From Caldithrix abyssi (GTDB lineage: Bacteria; Calditrichota; Calditrichia; Calditrichales; Calditrichaceae), in the NCBI GenBank assembly GCA_011369465.1, contig DRQG01000065.1:1-56173 (forward strand): a stretch of 56,173 nucleotides of DNA, in the 5' to 3' direction. Numbering within the stretch: position 1 is the stretch's first letter; each line of letters begins with the position of its first letter. The notes below the pieces were generated by a model that made no database searches, was not told the origin of the DNA, and was given only the letters and a program-made list of their open reading frames with translations. Positions 34,237 through 44,092 of this stretch are shown piece by piece. The position numbers and the translations under genes are program-made.

Positions 34237-35301
34237 ATGGACAATGCATATCGGATTTCTGTTATAATTCCACACTATAACGGATTGGATATTTTACGCG
34301 ATTGCCTTGATGCCCTGATGAAAAATGTGTTTGATGCGTTTGAAACCATAGTAATCGATAATGGCTCCAATGACGGCAGTCAGCAAATGGTTAAAAAGAA
34401 TTATCCCGAAGTGCGCCTTGTGCAGAACAAGGAAAACCGGGGATACGCCGGGGCCTGTAACCAGGGCATTGAGCTGGCCCGGGCGCCCTATGTGCTGCTG
34501 CTTAACAATGATACGGTAATGCCGAAAAACTTTTTGCAGGAAATGCTGGCTGCTATGGAAAGCGATGAAACAATTGCCTGCGTTCAGCCGAAAATTTTAT
34601 CCATTCAGGATAAACACTACTTCGACTATTCCGGAGCGGCCGGCGGCGAGATGGATATTTTAGGTTATCCCTTTGCCCGTGGCCGCATTTTTGACACGGT
34701 GGAACGGGATAAAGGTCAATACGATGCCATGGAAAAAACGGTTTTCTGGACTTCCGGGTGCGCCTTGCTGCTGAGAAAATCGGTAACCGAAGAATTGGGA
34801 AAGCTGGACGAGGACTTTTTTGCCCACCAGGAAGAAATCGATTTAAACTGGCGCGTACAGATCGCCGGCTATCGCAATGTGGTTACCTGCTCAACCTACA
34901 TTTATCATTATTCCGGTTATACCCTGCGCAGCGATAACCAGCGTAAAATGTATCTGAATCATCGCAACAATCTGATTATGATGATAAAAAATTATTCTTT
35001 TCCGGTATTGCTGGTGCTTTTTCCATTCCGTGTTTTAATGGAGATGGCCACAGTCGTGGTGGATTCCATGTTTTGGGGCGGACGACGCGGAAAGGCTGTA
35101 CTTAACGCCTTACAGTATATTTTCTCTCATCCGATTAAGATTTATAAAAAACACCGTTCCGTACAAAAGCTGCGCAAGGTCTCGGATCGGGCCATCATCC
35201 AAAATATGTATCCGGGCAGCATCGTCATTGATCATTTTTTAAGGAAACTTACCCCGCATTTATCCGTTAAAAAATTCAGAAAAAGCGAATTTACTCAATG
35301 A
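34237..35301 (+). CDS. GT2 family glycosyltransferase (rhamnosyltransferase-like)
   Basis: This 354-residue protein starts with the GT-A fold (VIIPHYNG, then VIDNGSNDGS), followed by the NRGYAGACNQGI segment. The LLLNNDT motif at the donor-metal site and the HQEEIDLNWR acceptor-side motif typify the GT2 rhamnosyl-like branch. The C-terminal ~110 residues carry hydrophobic, membrane-facing helices. It probably adds a sugar to a lipid-linked or surface glycan. It starts ~25 nt after the terminator and may be driven by read-through or a weak local promoter. Confidence 0.88.
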   Translation: MDNAYRISVIIPHYNGLDILRDCLDALMKNVFDAFETIVIDNGSNDGSQQMVKKNYPEVRLVQNKENRGYAGACNQGIELARAPYVLLLNNDTVMPKNFLQEMLAAMESDETIACVQPKILSIQDKHYFDYSGAAGGEMDILGYPFARGRIFDTVERDKGQYDAMEKTVFWTSGCALLLRKSVTEELGKLDEDFFAHQEEIDLNWRVQIAGYRNVVTCSTYIYHYSGYTLRSDNQRKMYLNHRNNLIMMIKNYSFPVLLVLFPFRVLMEMATVVVDSMFWGGRRGKAVLNALQYIFSHPIKIYKKHRSVQKLRKVSDRAIIQNMYPGSIVIDHFLRKLTPHLSVKKFRKSEFTQ

Positions 35302-35334
35302 TGAATCGTTTTACCTCAATGAGATAAAATCCGC

Positions 35335-35363
35335 TTGATTAAACTGCGCATTTTGTGTACTTT
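35335..35363 (+). promoter_or_regulatory. possible promoter upstream of the DUF2723 gene
   Basis: TTGATT (35335-35340) and TACTTT (35358-35363) are 17 nt apart, 63 nt before ATG 35426. The -10 is a weak match. A partly overlapping TTTAAT (35361-35366) has a 20-nt spacer. The 124-nt gap here is the longest between genes in this otherwise tight run. Confidence 0.35.
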
Positions 35364-35425
35364 AATCACTTTTATCTGCTAAAAAACCGTCTTAGGATAC
35401 CATTAAATTTAAGAGGATTAGTTTA

Positions 35426-38086
35426 ATGCAAATGGAAAAGCTGAATAAAATCATAGCCCTGGTTGTGTTGGTATTTACAGCTATCGTGTACTACTCTACA
35501 GCCGCGCCCACTGTATCCTTTTGGGATTGCGGCGAGTTTATCGCCTGCAGCTACAAAATGGCCGTACCTCATCCTCCGGGAGCGCCTCTGTATTTGCTGG
35601 TGGGCCGTTTGTTTACCATGCTGCCTATTGCCGAAGATATTGCTTTACGAGTCAATATCATTTCCGTTTTGTCCAGCGCCATTACGATCATGCTTCTCTA
35701 TCTTTCCATTGTGCATATCGTTCGTCATAAAATGCTTAAACTGGAAACCAAAAGCGATTGGTATATCGCCATTTTCTCCGGACTGATCGGTTCGCTCACC
35801 TTTGCCTTTACGCACAGCTTTTGGTTCAACGCCGTTGAGGCCGAGGTGTATGCGCCTTCCATGCTGTTTACCTCATTGCTGGTCTGGCTGATTTTGGTCT
35901 GGGAAACCAAAGCCGATAAACCCGGTAACGAAAAATACCTGCTTATGATCGCCTATCTGATCGGTCTGGCCATAGCGGTACATTTGCTTAATGTGCTGGC
36001 CCTGCCCTTTGTGGCCATGATCTTTTATTATAAGCAGGTGGAAATGGGACGATGGGAATTCAACGTTAAAACATTTGCCATCATGACCGTGGTAACGGCT
36101 GTAATCATGATTGCTGTGTATCCGGGTATGGTTAAATGGATGCCTCTGCTGGCTTTAAAACTGGGTGCCATGGGTCTGGCCGGTTTTTTTATAGCCGTGC
36201 TGGCCTTAAGCATGTGGGCGATCAATAATCATCGCCATATACTTACCCTGGTTTTTGTTTCCGTATTGCTGATTGCCATCGGGTATTCCACCTATGCCAC
36301 AATCTATATTCGCTCCAACCTGAATCCGATGATTGATGAAAACAATCCGGAAACGGTGGAAAACTTTATTAAATACATCAATCGCGAACAATATGGTGAC
36401 AGCGATCCGTTAGACCGTACCGGGGTTTGGCGTAATTCGCCGAATGCAAAGAATTACCGCTCGGTAGGAGAGTTTTTTTGGAAGTATCAGATAAATAAAA
36501 TGTATGTCCGGTACTTCCTGTGGCAGTTTGTAGGAATGTCGGATGATGAGACGAACGTGGACCCCAAAGAGCTTTTTGCGCTGCCTTTCCTGCTGGGTTT
36601 GTTTGGAATGCTATGGCATTTCCGAAGGGACCCGAAATACGCCCTGGCGATTTTAGCGCTCTTTTTTATGACCGGGCTGGCCATCATCTTGTATCTCAAT
36701 CAACCCGATCCCCAGCCCCGGGAGCGGGATTACAGTTATGTGGGCAGCTTCTTCGCCTTTTCGATGTGGGTGGGCATCGGCTTTGCGGGCATCGCCGAGC
36801 TGCTGAAAGAGAAACTGCTCAATAAAAAGAAAGAACTGTCGGCGGGGCTGTTAACGGGCATTTTTGTCGTATTGCTTTTGGCCATTCCGATACACATGCT
36901 GGCTAAAAGCTATCATCACCAAGATCGCAGCGGAAATTATGTGGCCTGGGATTATTCCTACAATATGTTGATGAGCTGTGAGCCAAACGCCATTTTATTT
37001 ACCAATGGCGATAACGATACTTTTCCGTTATGGTACTTACAGGAAGTGGAAAATATCCGCACCGACGTGCGGATCGTAAACCTGAGTTTGTTAAACACGG
37101 ATTGGTACATCCGTCAGCTGCGCGATCTGGAACCGAAGGTGCCGATGAGGGTGAATGAGGCCATGCTGGAACGGCTGGGGCTGCACCGCTGGGAGAAAAA
37201 TAAAACGGTTTCGGTAAAAGTACCCAAAAAGATCGTTGAAGAAGCACGGAGAGAATATCAGGAAAATTACTTATATCGCAATCTGGAGCTGCCCGAACAA
37301 ATCCGTTTTAAAGTGGAGCCGACTTTGAATACCCCATACGGCCCGGCAATCCGCACGCAGGATTATATGATTTTAAATATCATAGCGGCCAACCGCTGGA
37401 GAAAACCCATTTATTTTGCCGTCACCGTTCCGGGCAGCAATATGCTTACAGAATTGGCCAGCTATCTGCGTATGGACGGGTTGGTGTTGCGTCTGGTTCC
37501 TTATAAAAACTGGCGTATTGCGCCGGACAAACTAAAACATAACCTGATGAATGTTTACAAATATCGCGGTTTGGATGACCCCAATGTTTATTTTAACCGC
37601 AATATTTTAAATCTCCTGCAAAACTATCGTTCCGGTTTCATTCAGTTGGCCGAGTACTATATGCGGAAAGATGATAAAGACAGCGCAAGGGAGATGCTGG
37701 CGGCGATGAATGAAAGAGTGCGCCCTGATGTGATTCCATGGAACAGCAGATATGTGAAGCTGGCCAACGACGCCTTTACCATCGCATTGGATTCCAGCAA
37801 GGTCGATTCCATTCTGGCTACATCCAACAACCAGCGTTATCTGGAGGAATTGGGTCGTCAGCTCCTGGGAATGCGCTTTCCGGCTGCCAGCGTTCCGGTT
37901 CTGGAAAAAGCCTACGAACTGAATCCGGGTAATCCGCAGGCGCTGGGTATGTTGATTAACGCCTATCGGATATTGGGACAGGATGAAAAAGCCATCGCTC
38001 CGTTGGAAGACTGGATTCGACTTAATCCTAATGATAAAAACGCCAAGCGAATGTTGGATGTACTCAAAAAGCAGGCCAGCGATTAA
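35426..38086 (+). CDS. DUF2723 (TMEM260-like) membrane glycosyltransferase with C-terminal TPR
   Basis: This 886-residue protein has a large N-terminal polytopic region (~10 hydrophobic segments, residues ~1-480) beginning with the family signature SFWDCGEFIACSY, then MAVPHPPGAPLYLLVG. The acidic residues resemble the catalytic DE region of GT-C transferases. The central periplasmic region (~500-730) has NGDNDTFPLWYLQ. The C-terminus has tetratricopeptide-like helices (~800-886). The eukaryotic homologue TMEM260 is a protein O-mannosyltransferase. Here a role in attaching sugars to exported proteins is inferred, supported by a polyprenol-phosphate mannose synthase-like gene downstream. DUF2723 proteins are common in Bacteroidota. 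Confidence 0.85.
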   Translation: MQMEKLNKIIALVVLVFTAIVYYSTAAPTVSFWDCGEFIACSYKMAVPHPPGAPLYLLVGRLFTMLPIAEDIALRVNIISVLSSAITIMLLYLSIVHIVRHKMLKLETKSDWYIAIFSGLIGSLTFAFTHSFWFNAVEAEVYAPSMLFTSLLVWLILVWETKADKPGNEKYLLMIAYLIGLAIAVHLLNVLALPFVAMIFYYKQVEMGRWEFNVKTFAIMTVVTAVIMIAVYPGMVKWMPLLALKLGAMGLAGFFIAVLALSMWAINNHRHILTLVFVSVLLIAIGYSTYATIYIRSNLNPMIDENNPETVENFIKYINREQYGDSDPLDRTGVWRNSPNAKNYRSVGEFFWKYQINKMYVRYFLWQFVGMSDDETNVDPKELFALPFLLGLFGMLWHFRRDPKYALAILALFFMTGLAIILYLNQPDPQPRERDYSYVGSFFAFSMWVGIGFAGIAELLKEKLLNKKKELSAGLLTGIFVVLLLAIPIHMLAKSYHHQDRSGNYVAWDYSYNMLMSCEPNAILFTNGDNDTFPLWYLQEVENIRTDVRIVNLSLLNTDWYIRQLRDLEPKVPMRVNEAMLERLGLHRWEKNKTVSVKVPKKIVEEARREYQENYLYRNLELPEQIRFKVEPTLNTPYGPAIRTQDYMILNIIAANRWRKPIYFAVTVPGSNMLTELASYLRMDGLVLRLVPYKNWRIAPDKLKHNLMNVYKYRGLDDPNVYFNRNILNLLQNYRSGFIQLAEYYMRKDDKDSAREMLAAMNERVRPDVIPWNSRYVKLANDAFTIALDSSKVDSILATSNNQRYLEELGRQLLGMRFPAASVPVLEKAYELNPGNPQALGMLINAYRILGQDEKAIAPLEDWIRLNPNDKNAKRMLDVLKKQASD

Positions 38087-38092
38087 TAAAGA

Positions 38093-39079
38093 ATGAAGAA
38101 ATGGATCGAAAATAGCGTAAAGGTGATTATTTCTTTAGGACTGATCATCTACCTTATTTCGGAAGCGGATCCGCAAAAAATATTGGATGTATTGGGGCAT
38201 ATTACATCGCCAAAAGGTTTTCTGCTGCTGTTGCTGGCAATTTTCTTAACGCTTGCGGCTATTTTGCTGATGTCGATGCGCTGGAAAATTCTGCTCAAAG
38301 GGTATGGATACAGGTTGTCGTTAAGCCGTTTGTATAGTTTTTATTTAATAGGCCTGTTCTTTAATAATTTTTTACCAACCAGTATAGGCGGTGATGTGAT
38401 TCGCATCTATAAAGCGGTTGCCGAGATTGATGAACGCGCTGTAGGGTTTGCCAGCGTAATTATCGAACGAATGATGGGTATTGCGGCTACCTTGTTTATG
38501 GCCATTGTGGCTTTGTTCTTCATATCCCAGGAGTTTAAAAGCCCGCGGCTGCTTTATACTTCGATCGGCTTATTCGTGATTATCGGCCTTTTTTTTCTGG
38601 TTATCATTCGCAACCGGCCCTTCGCAATTATGCTGCGCTTATTTGATAAATTCACCATTTTTAAAATAGGGGAAAAGCTCAATAAATTATTAGAGGCCAT
38701 TCATTATTTTAAAGACAAACGGCGTGTGCTGTTGTACGTTTTTTTGTTTTCATTGATGTCGCAAACGATGATCGTCTTTATGAATTATGCTCTGTCCAGA
38801 GCCTTTGAAGTTGATGTGAGCCTGAATATGCTGTTCATGGTTGTACCCGTTTCTTTTGTACTTACCATGCTTCCGTCCATAAACGGTTTGGGAGTACGCG
38901 ATCTCGGGTTTGTGAGTTTGCTGGGACGTGTTGGGGTGAGTAAAGCGGGGGCTCTGTCGCTTTCGTTTATGAATTTGTTAATACCGATGGCCGTATCCAT
39001 TTGGGGCGCTTTTCTCTTCGTTATTCAAAAAAAGAAAACCAGAGAAGGAGAGATTGATGTGGTTAAATCGACATTTTAA
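38093..39079 (+). CDS. flippase-like/lysylphosphatidylglycerol synthase TM-type membrane protein (UPF0104)
   Basis: This 328-residue protein has about eight membrane segments. The motifs LFFNNFLPTSIGGDVIRIY, VIIERMMGI and PSINGLGVRDLG characterise the PF03706 family. Members include aminoacyl-phospholipid flippases and proteins in glycan loci presumed to move polyprenol-linked sugars. It begins 6 nt after the DUF2723 gene and overlaps the next gene by 23 nt. Its position suggests it flips a lipid-linked donor for the DUF2723 enzyme (inference). Confidence 0.88.
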   Translation: MKKWIENSVKVIISLGLIIYLISEADPQKILDVLGHITSPKGFLLLLLAIFLTLAAILLMSMRWKILLKGYGYRLSLSRLYSFYLIGLFFNNFLPTSIGGDVIRIYKAVAEIDERAVGFASVIIERMMGIAATLFMAIVALFFISQEFKSPRLLYTSIGLFVIIGLFFLVIIRNRPFAIMLRLFDKFTIFKIGEKLNKLLEAIHYFKDKRRVLLYVFLFSLMSQTMIVFMNYALSRAFEVDVSLNMLFMVVPVSFVLTMLPSINGLGVRDLGFVSLLGRVGVSKAGALSLSFMNLLIPMAVSIWGAFLFVIQKKKTREGEIDVVKSTF

Positions 39080-40088
39080 CCGGTTTGCGGCCATTCTTCT
39101 CGCAGGTATTTTAATGACGGTTATCGGCTGTGATGTGCGCCCGACCACCATGGGATACCAGTACCGTATTTTTATTGTGGCCGATTCTCTTTTGTGGGAA
39201 GACGTAAAAGACGATGTTCTGGCCACCTTCGAAAAACTTATATATACGCCTCACACGGAAACGTCGTTCGAAGTCCATCGCATTTCTCTGGAAAAACTTG
39301 CTGCGTATAAAACGCGCATGAATATCTTTTTACTGGGCGTTGCCGACGGGCATAACGAAACCGATGACTACATCAGAAAAATCCTGCCCGATGATTTCAA
39401 AAAAAGCGTGGCTGAAGGTAAGATGTTTTACGCCTTTCAGGATAACCTTTACGCCCGCGATCAGATTAATCTGATTATGTACGCTCAAAATGTGCAGGAT
39501 TTTAAACGTAATTTTAAACTGACAAAAGATGATATTTATAAAACATTTGAAAAAAAATATTACAAACGGTTGTTAACCGGGATGTACGAACGGGGCGAGC
39601 AAACCAATTTGTCCGATTTTCTGGCCAAAAACTATGGTTTCCGGGTTCGCGTTCAGCACGATTATTTTATCGCCGTACAGGATGTGGATGATCATTTTGT
39701 CTGGCTGCGCCGCACCCAGCCGGATCGCTGGTTGTCCGTTTGGCGGGTGAAGGGAGACAGCTCTTTGATAAACGACCGGTCGCTGTATGATATCCGTGAT
39801 CGCATGACTAAAAAATACTACGAAGGCGATAAGGTTATCCGCGAAGACAGCTACCTCACAGACGTGGAATTTAACGGGCGGCCGACCACAAAAATAATCG
39901 GTTTATGGAAAAACGATTCCCTTTTGGTCGGAGGTCCCTTCCGCACCTATATAATCCCGGAACCGAAAAATTCGCTGATCTGGTTTGTTGATATTGCGGT
40001 AATGGCGCCGGGCCGGCTCAAAAAGCCTTATCTGGATCAGCTCGAAGTGATGGCCCATACGTTTAAAATCGTACAACCCCAAAAATGA
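39057..40088 (+). CDS. DUF4837 family lipoprotein
   Basis: This 343-residue protein has a lipobox-like signal (LAGILMTVIGCD), giving a lipidated Cys near residue 24. It matches the DUF4837 pattern known mainly from Bacteroidota-related genomes; the function is unknown. ATG 39057 is used because AAGGAG (39045-39050) lies 6 nt before it; TTG 39054 is an alternative. It overlaps the preceding gene by 23 nt and the next by 4 (ATGA), so it belongs to the same operon. Confidence 0.8.
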   Translation: MWLNRHFNRFAAILLAGILMTVIGCDVRPTTMGYQYRIFIVADSLLWEDVKDDVLATFEKLIYTPHTETSFEVHRISLEKLAAYKTRMNIFLLGVADGHNETDDYIRKILPDDFKKSVAEGKMFYAFQDNLYARDQINLIMYAQNVQDFKRNFKLTKDDIYKTFEKKYYKRLLTGMYERGEQTNLSDFLAKNYGFRVRVQHDYFIAVQDVDDHFVWLRRTQPDRWLSVWRVKGDSSLINDRSLYDIRDRMTKKYYEGDKVIREDSYLTDVEFNGRPTTKIIGLWKNDSLLVGGPFRTYIIPEPKNSLIWFVDIAVMAPGRLKKPYLDQLEVMAHTFKIVQPQK

Positions 40089-40570
40089 AACATCTGTTCG
40101 AAGCCTTGTGGCTCATTGCCGGCTTTGTTATTATGGCGCTTGTTTACTACGGGATTAAAAGCCGGGTGAAAAGCCGCAGGCGAAAGCGCCTGGAGGAAAA
40201 GAGAAGGTACCAACAGGAAGTGGCGAAAACAAAATGGCGCAGAGCGCAGATTTCGGCCGCCTATCAACGCCTTTGCAGGGATGAAATTTCCTGGTTTGAA
40301 GTACGTCAATCCGGGCAGCCACAGGGGCGGATACAAATAAGCCGGGCGCCGGGCAAACCCGTTGTTTTAATCGAAGTCCCGCCTTTTAAGCTTAGCGAGC
40401 AGGACAGGAAGAGTCTGGCGGAACTGGGGGCCTTTTCCTTCCGGGCCCTGCCGGACACTTTTCAGATGGAATTTAAAGCCGATGCATTCGGTTTTGACAG
40501 GTTAGTGGAACGGTTAATGCAAGTTCTTTGCGGAAAGGATGTTCCGCTGACTCTGGAAATTAAGGAATAG
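40085..40570 (+). CDS. small membrane-anchored protein of unknown function
   Basis: This 161-residue protein has one N-terminal membrane helix (~5-24, ALWLIAGFVIMALVYYGI). A strongly basic Arg/Lys stretch (~25-55) and a globular C-terminal part follow. Nothing in it is recognised. It overlaps the DUF4837 gene by 4 nt and ends 10 nt before the sugar kinase, so it is probably co-expressed. Confidence 0.7.
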   Translation: MKHLFEALWLIAGFVIMALVYYGIKSRVKSRRRKRLEEKRRYQQEVAKTKWRRAQISAAYQRLCRDEISWFEVRQSGQPQGRIQISRAPGKPVVLIEVPPFKLSEQDRKSLAELGAFSFRALPDTFQMEFKADAFGFDRLVERLMQVLCGKDVPLTLEIKE

Positions 40571-40580
40571 GCGGCATGCT

Positions 40581-41501
40581 GTGCGGGTGACGGTAATCGG
40601 GACGTTTATTAAAGACGTTATTTACCATTGGGACGGCAGCCGGTCGCATAGTCTCGGCGGGTTGATGTACACTTTGATACCGCTAAAGGCTCTGTTGGCT
40701 GCGAATGACGAATTGACTCCGGTATGCCGCGTTGGAGAAGATATTTACGATGCGGTGGTTGACCGCCTCACGGATGACCCGATCACTCGTACGGAAGGAT
40801 TGATCAAAGCGCCGCAGTTAAACAACAACGTTGAATTGCGCTACTTCAGCCCGCAGGAACGACAGGAGCAGTCACTGCATCCGCTGCCGCCGTTTACATT
40901 TGCGGAAATTGAACCGTTTCTGGATGCGGACGCTCTGTTTATTAACATGATTTCCGGCTGGGAACTGGACGCCGCCTTGCTCGGACGCATCAGAAAATCG
41001 TACAATGGTTTGATATTTCTGGATATTCATAGTCTGGCGCTCGGCCGCAAAAAGGACGGCACACGTTTTTACAGGCCTATTCCGCAAGGCAAAGAGTGGC
41101 TGTACAACGCCGACGTCATTCAACTAAATCGCAGCGAATGGCAGGCTCTGGCGGGAGAAGAAGAACCTGAAATATTCCTAAAAGATTGTTGTTTTAATCA
41201 ACATAAAATCGTTAATTTATTATTATCCTGGGAGGGAAGTAAAACTTTTATCCTGCGGGATGGGGCGGTAGATGTATTTGCCATTGCCCCTCCGCAGAAT
41301 ATAGCGGTTGTTGACCCCACAGGATGCGGAGACGCGTATTTAGCCGGGTTTGGAATAACCTATCTGAAAACTGCGGATCCGCACAAAGCGGCACGGACGG
41401 CCAACCGCTGCGCCGCTTTGATGGGCAGTTTTAAAGGATTGCCGGAAAGCAAAGAGTTTATCAGCAGATACAGGACGTTGAACGGGGAAATGGATGAGTA
41501 A
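40581..41501 (+). CDS. PfkB family carbohydrate kinase
   Basis: This 306-residue protein has the ribokinase-family C-terminal signature VDPTGCGDAYLAGF with the catalytic Asp. The N-terminal GG motif appears as SLGGLMYTL. Sugar specificity is not readable; PfkB members phosphorylate ribose, fructose, adenosine and nucleosides. It starts with GTG at 40581 (GTG 40587 possible) and overlaps rfbD by 8 nt. Its place among glycan genes suggests it supplies a phosphorylated sugar for nucleotide-sugar synthesis, but that is inference. Confidence 0.82.
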   Translation: MRVTVIGTFIKDVIYHWDGSRSHSLGGLMYTLIPLKALLAANDELTPVCRVGEDIYDAVVDRLTDDPITRTEGLIKAPQLNNNVELRYFSPQERQEQSLHPLPPFTFAEIEPFLDADALFINMISGWELDAALLGRIRKSYNGLIFLDIHSLALGRKKDGTRFYRPIPQGKEWLYNADVIQLNRSEWQALAGEEEPEIFLKDCCFNQHKIVNLLLSWEGSKTFILRDGAVDVFAIAPPQNIAVVDPTGCGDAYLAGFGITYLKTADPHKAARTANRCAALMGSFKGLPESKEFISRYRTLNGEMDE

Positions 41502-42387
41502 AGTACTTATTTTCGGATCAAACGGATTATTGGGACAAAGTCTGGTTAAAAAATTTGAAGCGGATAACGAAGTTATCGCTTCTTCCATAGAGAAAGAAAG
41601 TTTTTTACCTGATTTTAAAGGAACATATCAGCCTTTGGATTTAACCGACCGGGCGGCAACGAGAGACTTTATAGAGCAGCTCCAACCGGATGTTATTATC
41701 AATGCCGCCGCATTTACGGATGTGGACGGTTGTGAAGAGCAGAGAGAATTATGCTGGGATGTGAATGTACGTTCCGTGGAACATATCATCGAAGGCGCGG
41801 CAAATTTAAAAACCGTTTTTGTACATATCTCCACCGACTATGTTTTTGACGGACTCAGCGCGCCCTATTCCGAAAACGATACCCCAAATCCGCAGGGCAA
41901 CTATGCCCGCAGTAAAATGGCTTCCGAAAACCTGGTGCGCAACAGCGAACTCGAATATCAGATCATCCGCACGCAAATTCTTTTCGGAACCGGCAGACGG
42001 GTGCGTTTTAATTTTGTTACCTGGGTGATTGATCAGCTGCAAAAGGGCAATCCCATCCGTGTGGTGAGCGATCAGGTTGGTAATCCGACCTATGCGCCCG
42101 ATTGCAGCGAAGCCATTTACCGTTTGCTGAACAAACAGGCCTATGGCACCTTTCACGTTTCCGGCCCGGATAGTTTAAGCCGCTACGATTTCGCACTGAA
42201 AATCGCCAAAATTTTTGAACTGGACGCCGGTTTAATTGAAAGAATATCCACGGAGGAGCTTGACCAGAAAGCACCGCGTCCGTATAATTCCACTTTTGTG
42301 ATCGACAAACTGGTAAACTATGCGGAATGGGAACCGCATACGCTGGATGAAGCTCTGAAATTATTACGCGAGGAGATGCAAATTTAA
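41494..42387 (+). CDS. rfbD: dTDP-4-dehydrorhamnose reductase-like SDR
   Basis: This 297-residue protein has the Rossmann GSNGLLGQ motif (residues ~7-14). The THVDGCEEQ-like DVDGCEEQ and YVFDG segments of RfbD follow. The catalytic Y-x3-K is in NYARSKMASE. RfbD makes dTDP-L-rhamnose from dTDP-4-keto sugars. The rfbA, rfbB and rfbC genes are absent from the window, so the assignment to rhamnose is by similarity. Some close relatives are other NDP-sugar reductases. It overlaps the kinase upstream and ends 1 nt before the next GT2. A second relative is at 54498. Confidence 0.82.
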   Translation: MSKVLIFGSNGLLGQSLVKKFEADNEVIASSIEKESFLPDFKGTYQPLDLTDRAATRDFIEQLQPDVIINAAAFTDVDGCEEQRELCWDVNVRSVEHIIEGAANLKTVFVHISTDYVFDGLSAPYSENDTPNPQGNYARSKMASENLVRNSELEYQIIRTQILFGTGRRVRFNFVTWVIDQLQKGNPIRVVSDQVGNPTYAPDCSEAIYRLLNKQAYGTFHVSGPDSLSRYDFALKIAKIFELDAGLIERISTEELDQKAPRPYNSTFVIDKLVNYAEWEPHTLDEALKLLREEMQI

Positions 42388-42388
42388 A

Positions 42389-43114
42389 ATGGCCGAAGCC
42401 TCAAAAGCCCTGGTAATCATACCGACCTATAACGAAAGCGAAAACATCGAACGTATTATCGGTGAGGTGTTCAAACACACCCCGGATATTCATATCCTGG
42501 TCGTGGATGATAATTCACCCGACGGCACTGCAAATCTGGTAAAAGCGCTGCAAAAGAAACATCCCACCATTCATATACTGGAACGGGAAAAAAAAGATGG
42601 GCTGGGGCAGGCATATCTGGCCGGCTTTAAATTTGCATTGCAAAACGGTTATGAATACATTTTTGAGATGGACGCGGATTTCTCCCACGATCCCAAAGAA
42701 ATCCCGAATTTTTTAAAGGCCATTGACGAGGCCGATCTTGTGCTGGGATCGCGTTATATTCGCGGAGTTAACGTGGTGAACTGGCCTTTGCAGCGTTTAC
42801 TGCTCAGTTATTTTGCCAATGTATATACGCGGTTCGTAACCGGGATGCCGGTGCGCGACGCCACGGGCGGGTACAAATGCTTTCGTAAAGAGGTGCTGGA
42901 AAAAATCGATTTCGACCGTATCCATTCGTCCGGCTATGCTTTTCAGATTGAACTGACTTACAAAGCCTGGCGTAAAGGATTCAGAGTGAAAGAAATCCCT
43001 ATAATTTTTGTCGATCGGGTTTACGGCCAGTCCAAATTATCGCGGGCAATTATGTGGGAAGCGATGTTTTTAGTCTGGAAACTTCGGTTAAGCAGTTTAT
43101 TCCATAAACGGTAG
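42389..43114 (+). CDS. polyprenol-phosphate mannose synthase-like GT2 (Dpm1 type)
   Basis: This 241-residue protein has the GT-A motif [12 protein letters not shown], the [11 protein letters not shown] segment and [11 protein letters not shown] (metal-binding DxD). The [12 protein letters not shown] and KLSRAIMW segments are typical of Dpm1-like enzymes, which transfer mannose from GDP-mannose to a polyprenol phosphate. It lacks the extra membrane helices of some fusions. Linked to DUF2723 and flippase-like genes, it would provide the lipid-linked mannose donor (inference). Confidence 0.9.
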   Translation: MAEASKALVIIPTYNESENIERIIGEVFKHTPDIHILVVDDNSPDGTANLVKALQKKHPTIHILEREKKDGLGQAYLAGFKFALQNGYEYIFEMDADFSHDPKEIPNFLKAIDEADLVLGSRYIRGVNVVNWPLQRLLLSYFANVYTRFVTGMPVRDATGGYKCFRKEVLEKIDFDRIHSSGYAFQIELTYKAWRKGFRVKEIPIIFVDRVYGQSKLSRAIMWEAMFLVWKLRLSSLFHKR

Positions 43115-43122
43115 GAATGTGT

Positions 43123-44091
43123 ATGGCCATTAAAAACAATAAATTTGTTCTTGAATTTGAAAAACCGGTGGTGGAACTGGAAAATAAAATTGCCGAAATG
43201 CGCGAATATGCCATGTCCACCGGGCTGGAACTGGAAGACGATATTAAACGGTTGGAAAAGAAAGCCAAACAACTGCGCAAGGAAATCTATTCCAACCTGA
43301 CCCGCTGGCAACGGGTGCAGTTGGCTCGTCATCCCCTGCGGCCGTACACGCTGGATTATATCAACAAAATGTGCCAGTATTTCGAAGAACTGCACGGCGA
43401 CCGGCGTTTTGCCGACGATCCGGCCATTGTAGCCGGACTGGCCAAGCTGGATCAATATTCTGTGGTCATTGTCGGACAGCAAAAAGGACGCGACACCAAA
43501 GACAAACTGTATCGCAATTTCGGTATGCCCAATCCGGAAGGTTACCGTAAAGCTCTGCGGGTGATGGAATTGGGTGCCAAATTCGGAAAACCCATCATTA
43601 CCCTGATTGATACGCCGGGCGCCTACCCGGGAATCGGCGCCGAAGAGCGGGGACAGGCCGAAGCCATCGCCTATAATTTGTACGCCATGTCGCATATGCC
43701 CGTACCTATTATCAATGTGATTATCGGCGAAGGCGCCTCGGGAGGCGCTTTGGGGATCGGCGTGGGCGACCGTATTTTGATGATGGAAAACACCTGGTAT
43801 TCGGTAATCAGTCCGGAAGGTTGCGCCGCCATACTGTGGCGGGACGCCGCCGCTGCACCCACCGCCGCCGAAGCGATGAAAGTTACGGCCGAGGACCTGC
43901 AAAAACTGGATATCATCGACGAAGTAATTCCCGAACCGGAAGGCGGAGCGCATCACAACCCCGATGAAGCCATTGCCACGGTTAAAAAAGTCATTCTGAA
44001 GCATCTCGAAGAACTGATGCAGATCCCACCGCAAGAACTGGTGGAACAGCGCATCAAGAAATATGAGAAAATGGGCGCCTGGACAGAATAA
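43123..44091 (+). CDS. accA: acetyl-CoA carboxylase carboxyltransferase subunit alpha
   Basis: This ~322-residue protein matches AccA in length and motifs: coiled N-terminal region, [37 protein letters not shown] and [19 protein letters not shown]. It carries out the carboxyl transfer step of malonyl-CoA synthesis with AccD, which is not in this window. ATG 43123 is chosen because AGGA (43113-43116) is 6 nt upstream; ATG 43117 is too close to it. Its position after glycan genes and before a thioesterase is an operon of mixed function. Confidence 0.93.
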   Translation: MAIKNNKFVLEFEKPVVELENKIAEMREYAMSTGLELEDDIKRLEKKAKQLRKEIYSNLTRWQRVQLARHPLRPYTLDYINKMCQYFEELHGDRRFADDPAIVAGLAKLDQYSVVIVGQQKGRDTKDKLYRNFGMPNPEGYRKALRVMELGAKFGKPIITLIDTPGAYPGIGAEERGQAEAIAYNLYAMSHMPVPIINVIIGEGASGGALGIGVGDRILMMENTWYSVISPEGCAAILWRDAAAAPTAAEAMKVTAEDLQKLDIIDEVIPEPEGGAHHNPDEAIATVKKVILKHLEELMQIPPQELVEQRIKKYEKMGAWTE

Positions 44092-44092
44092 A

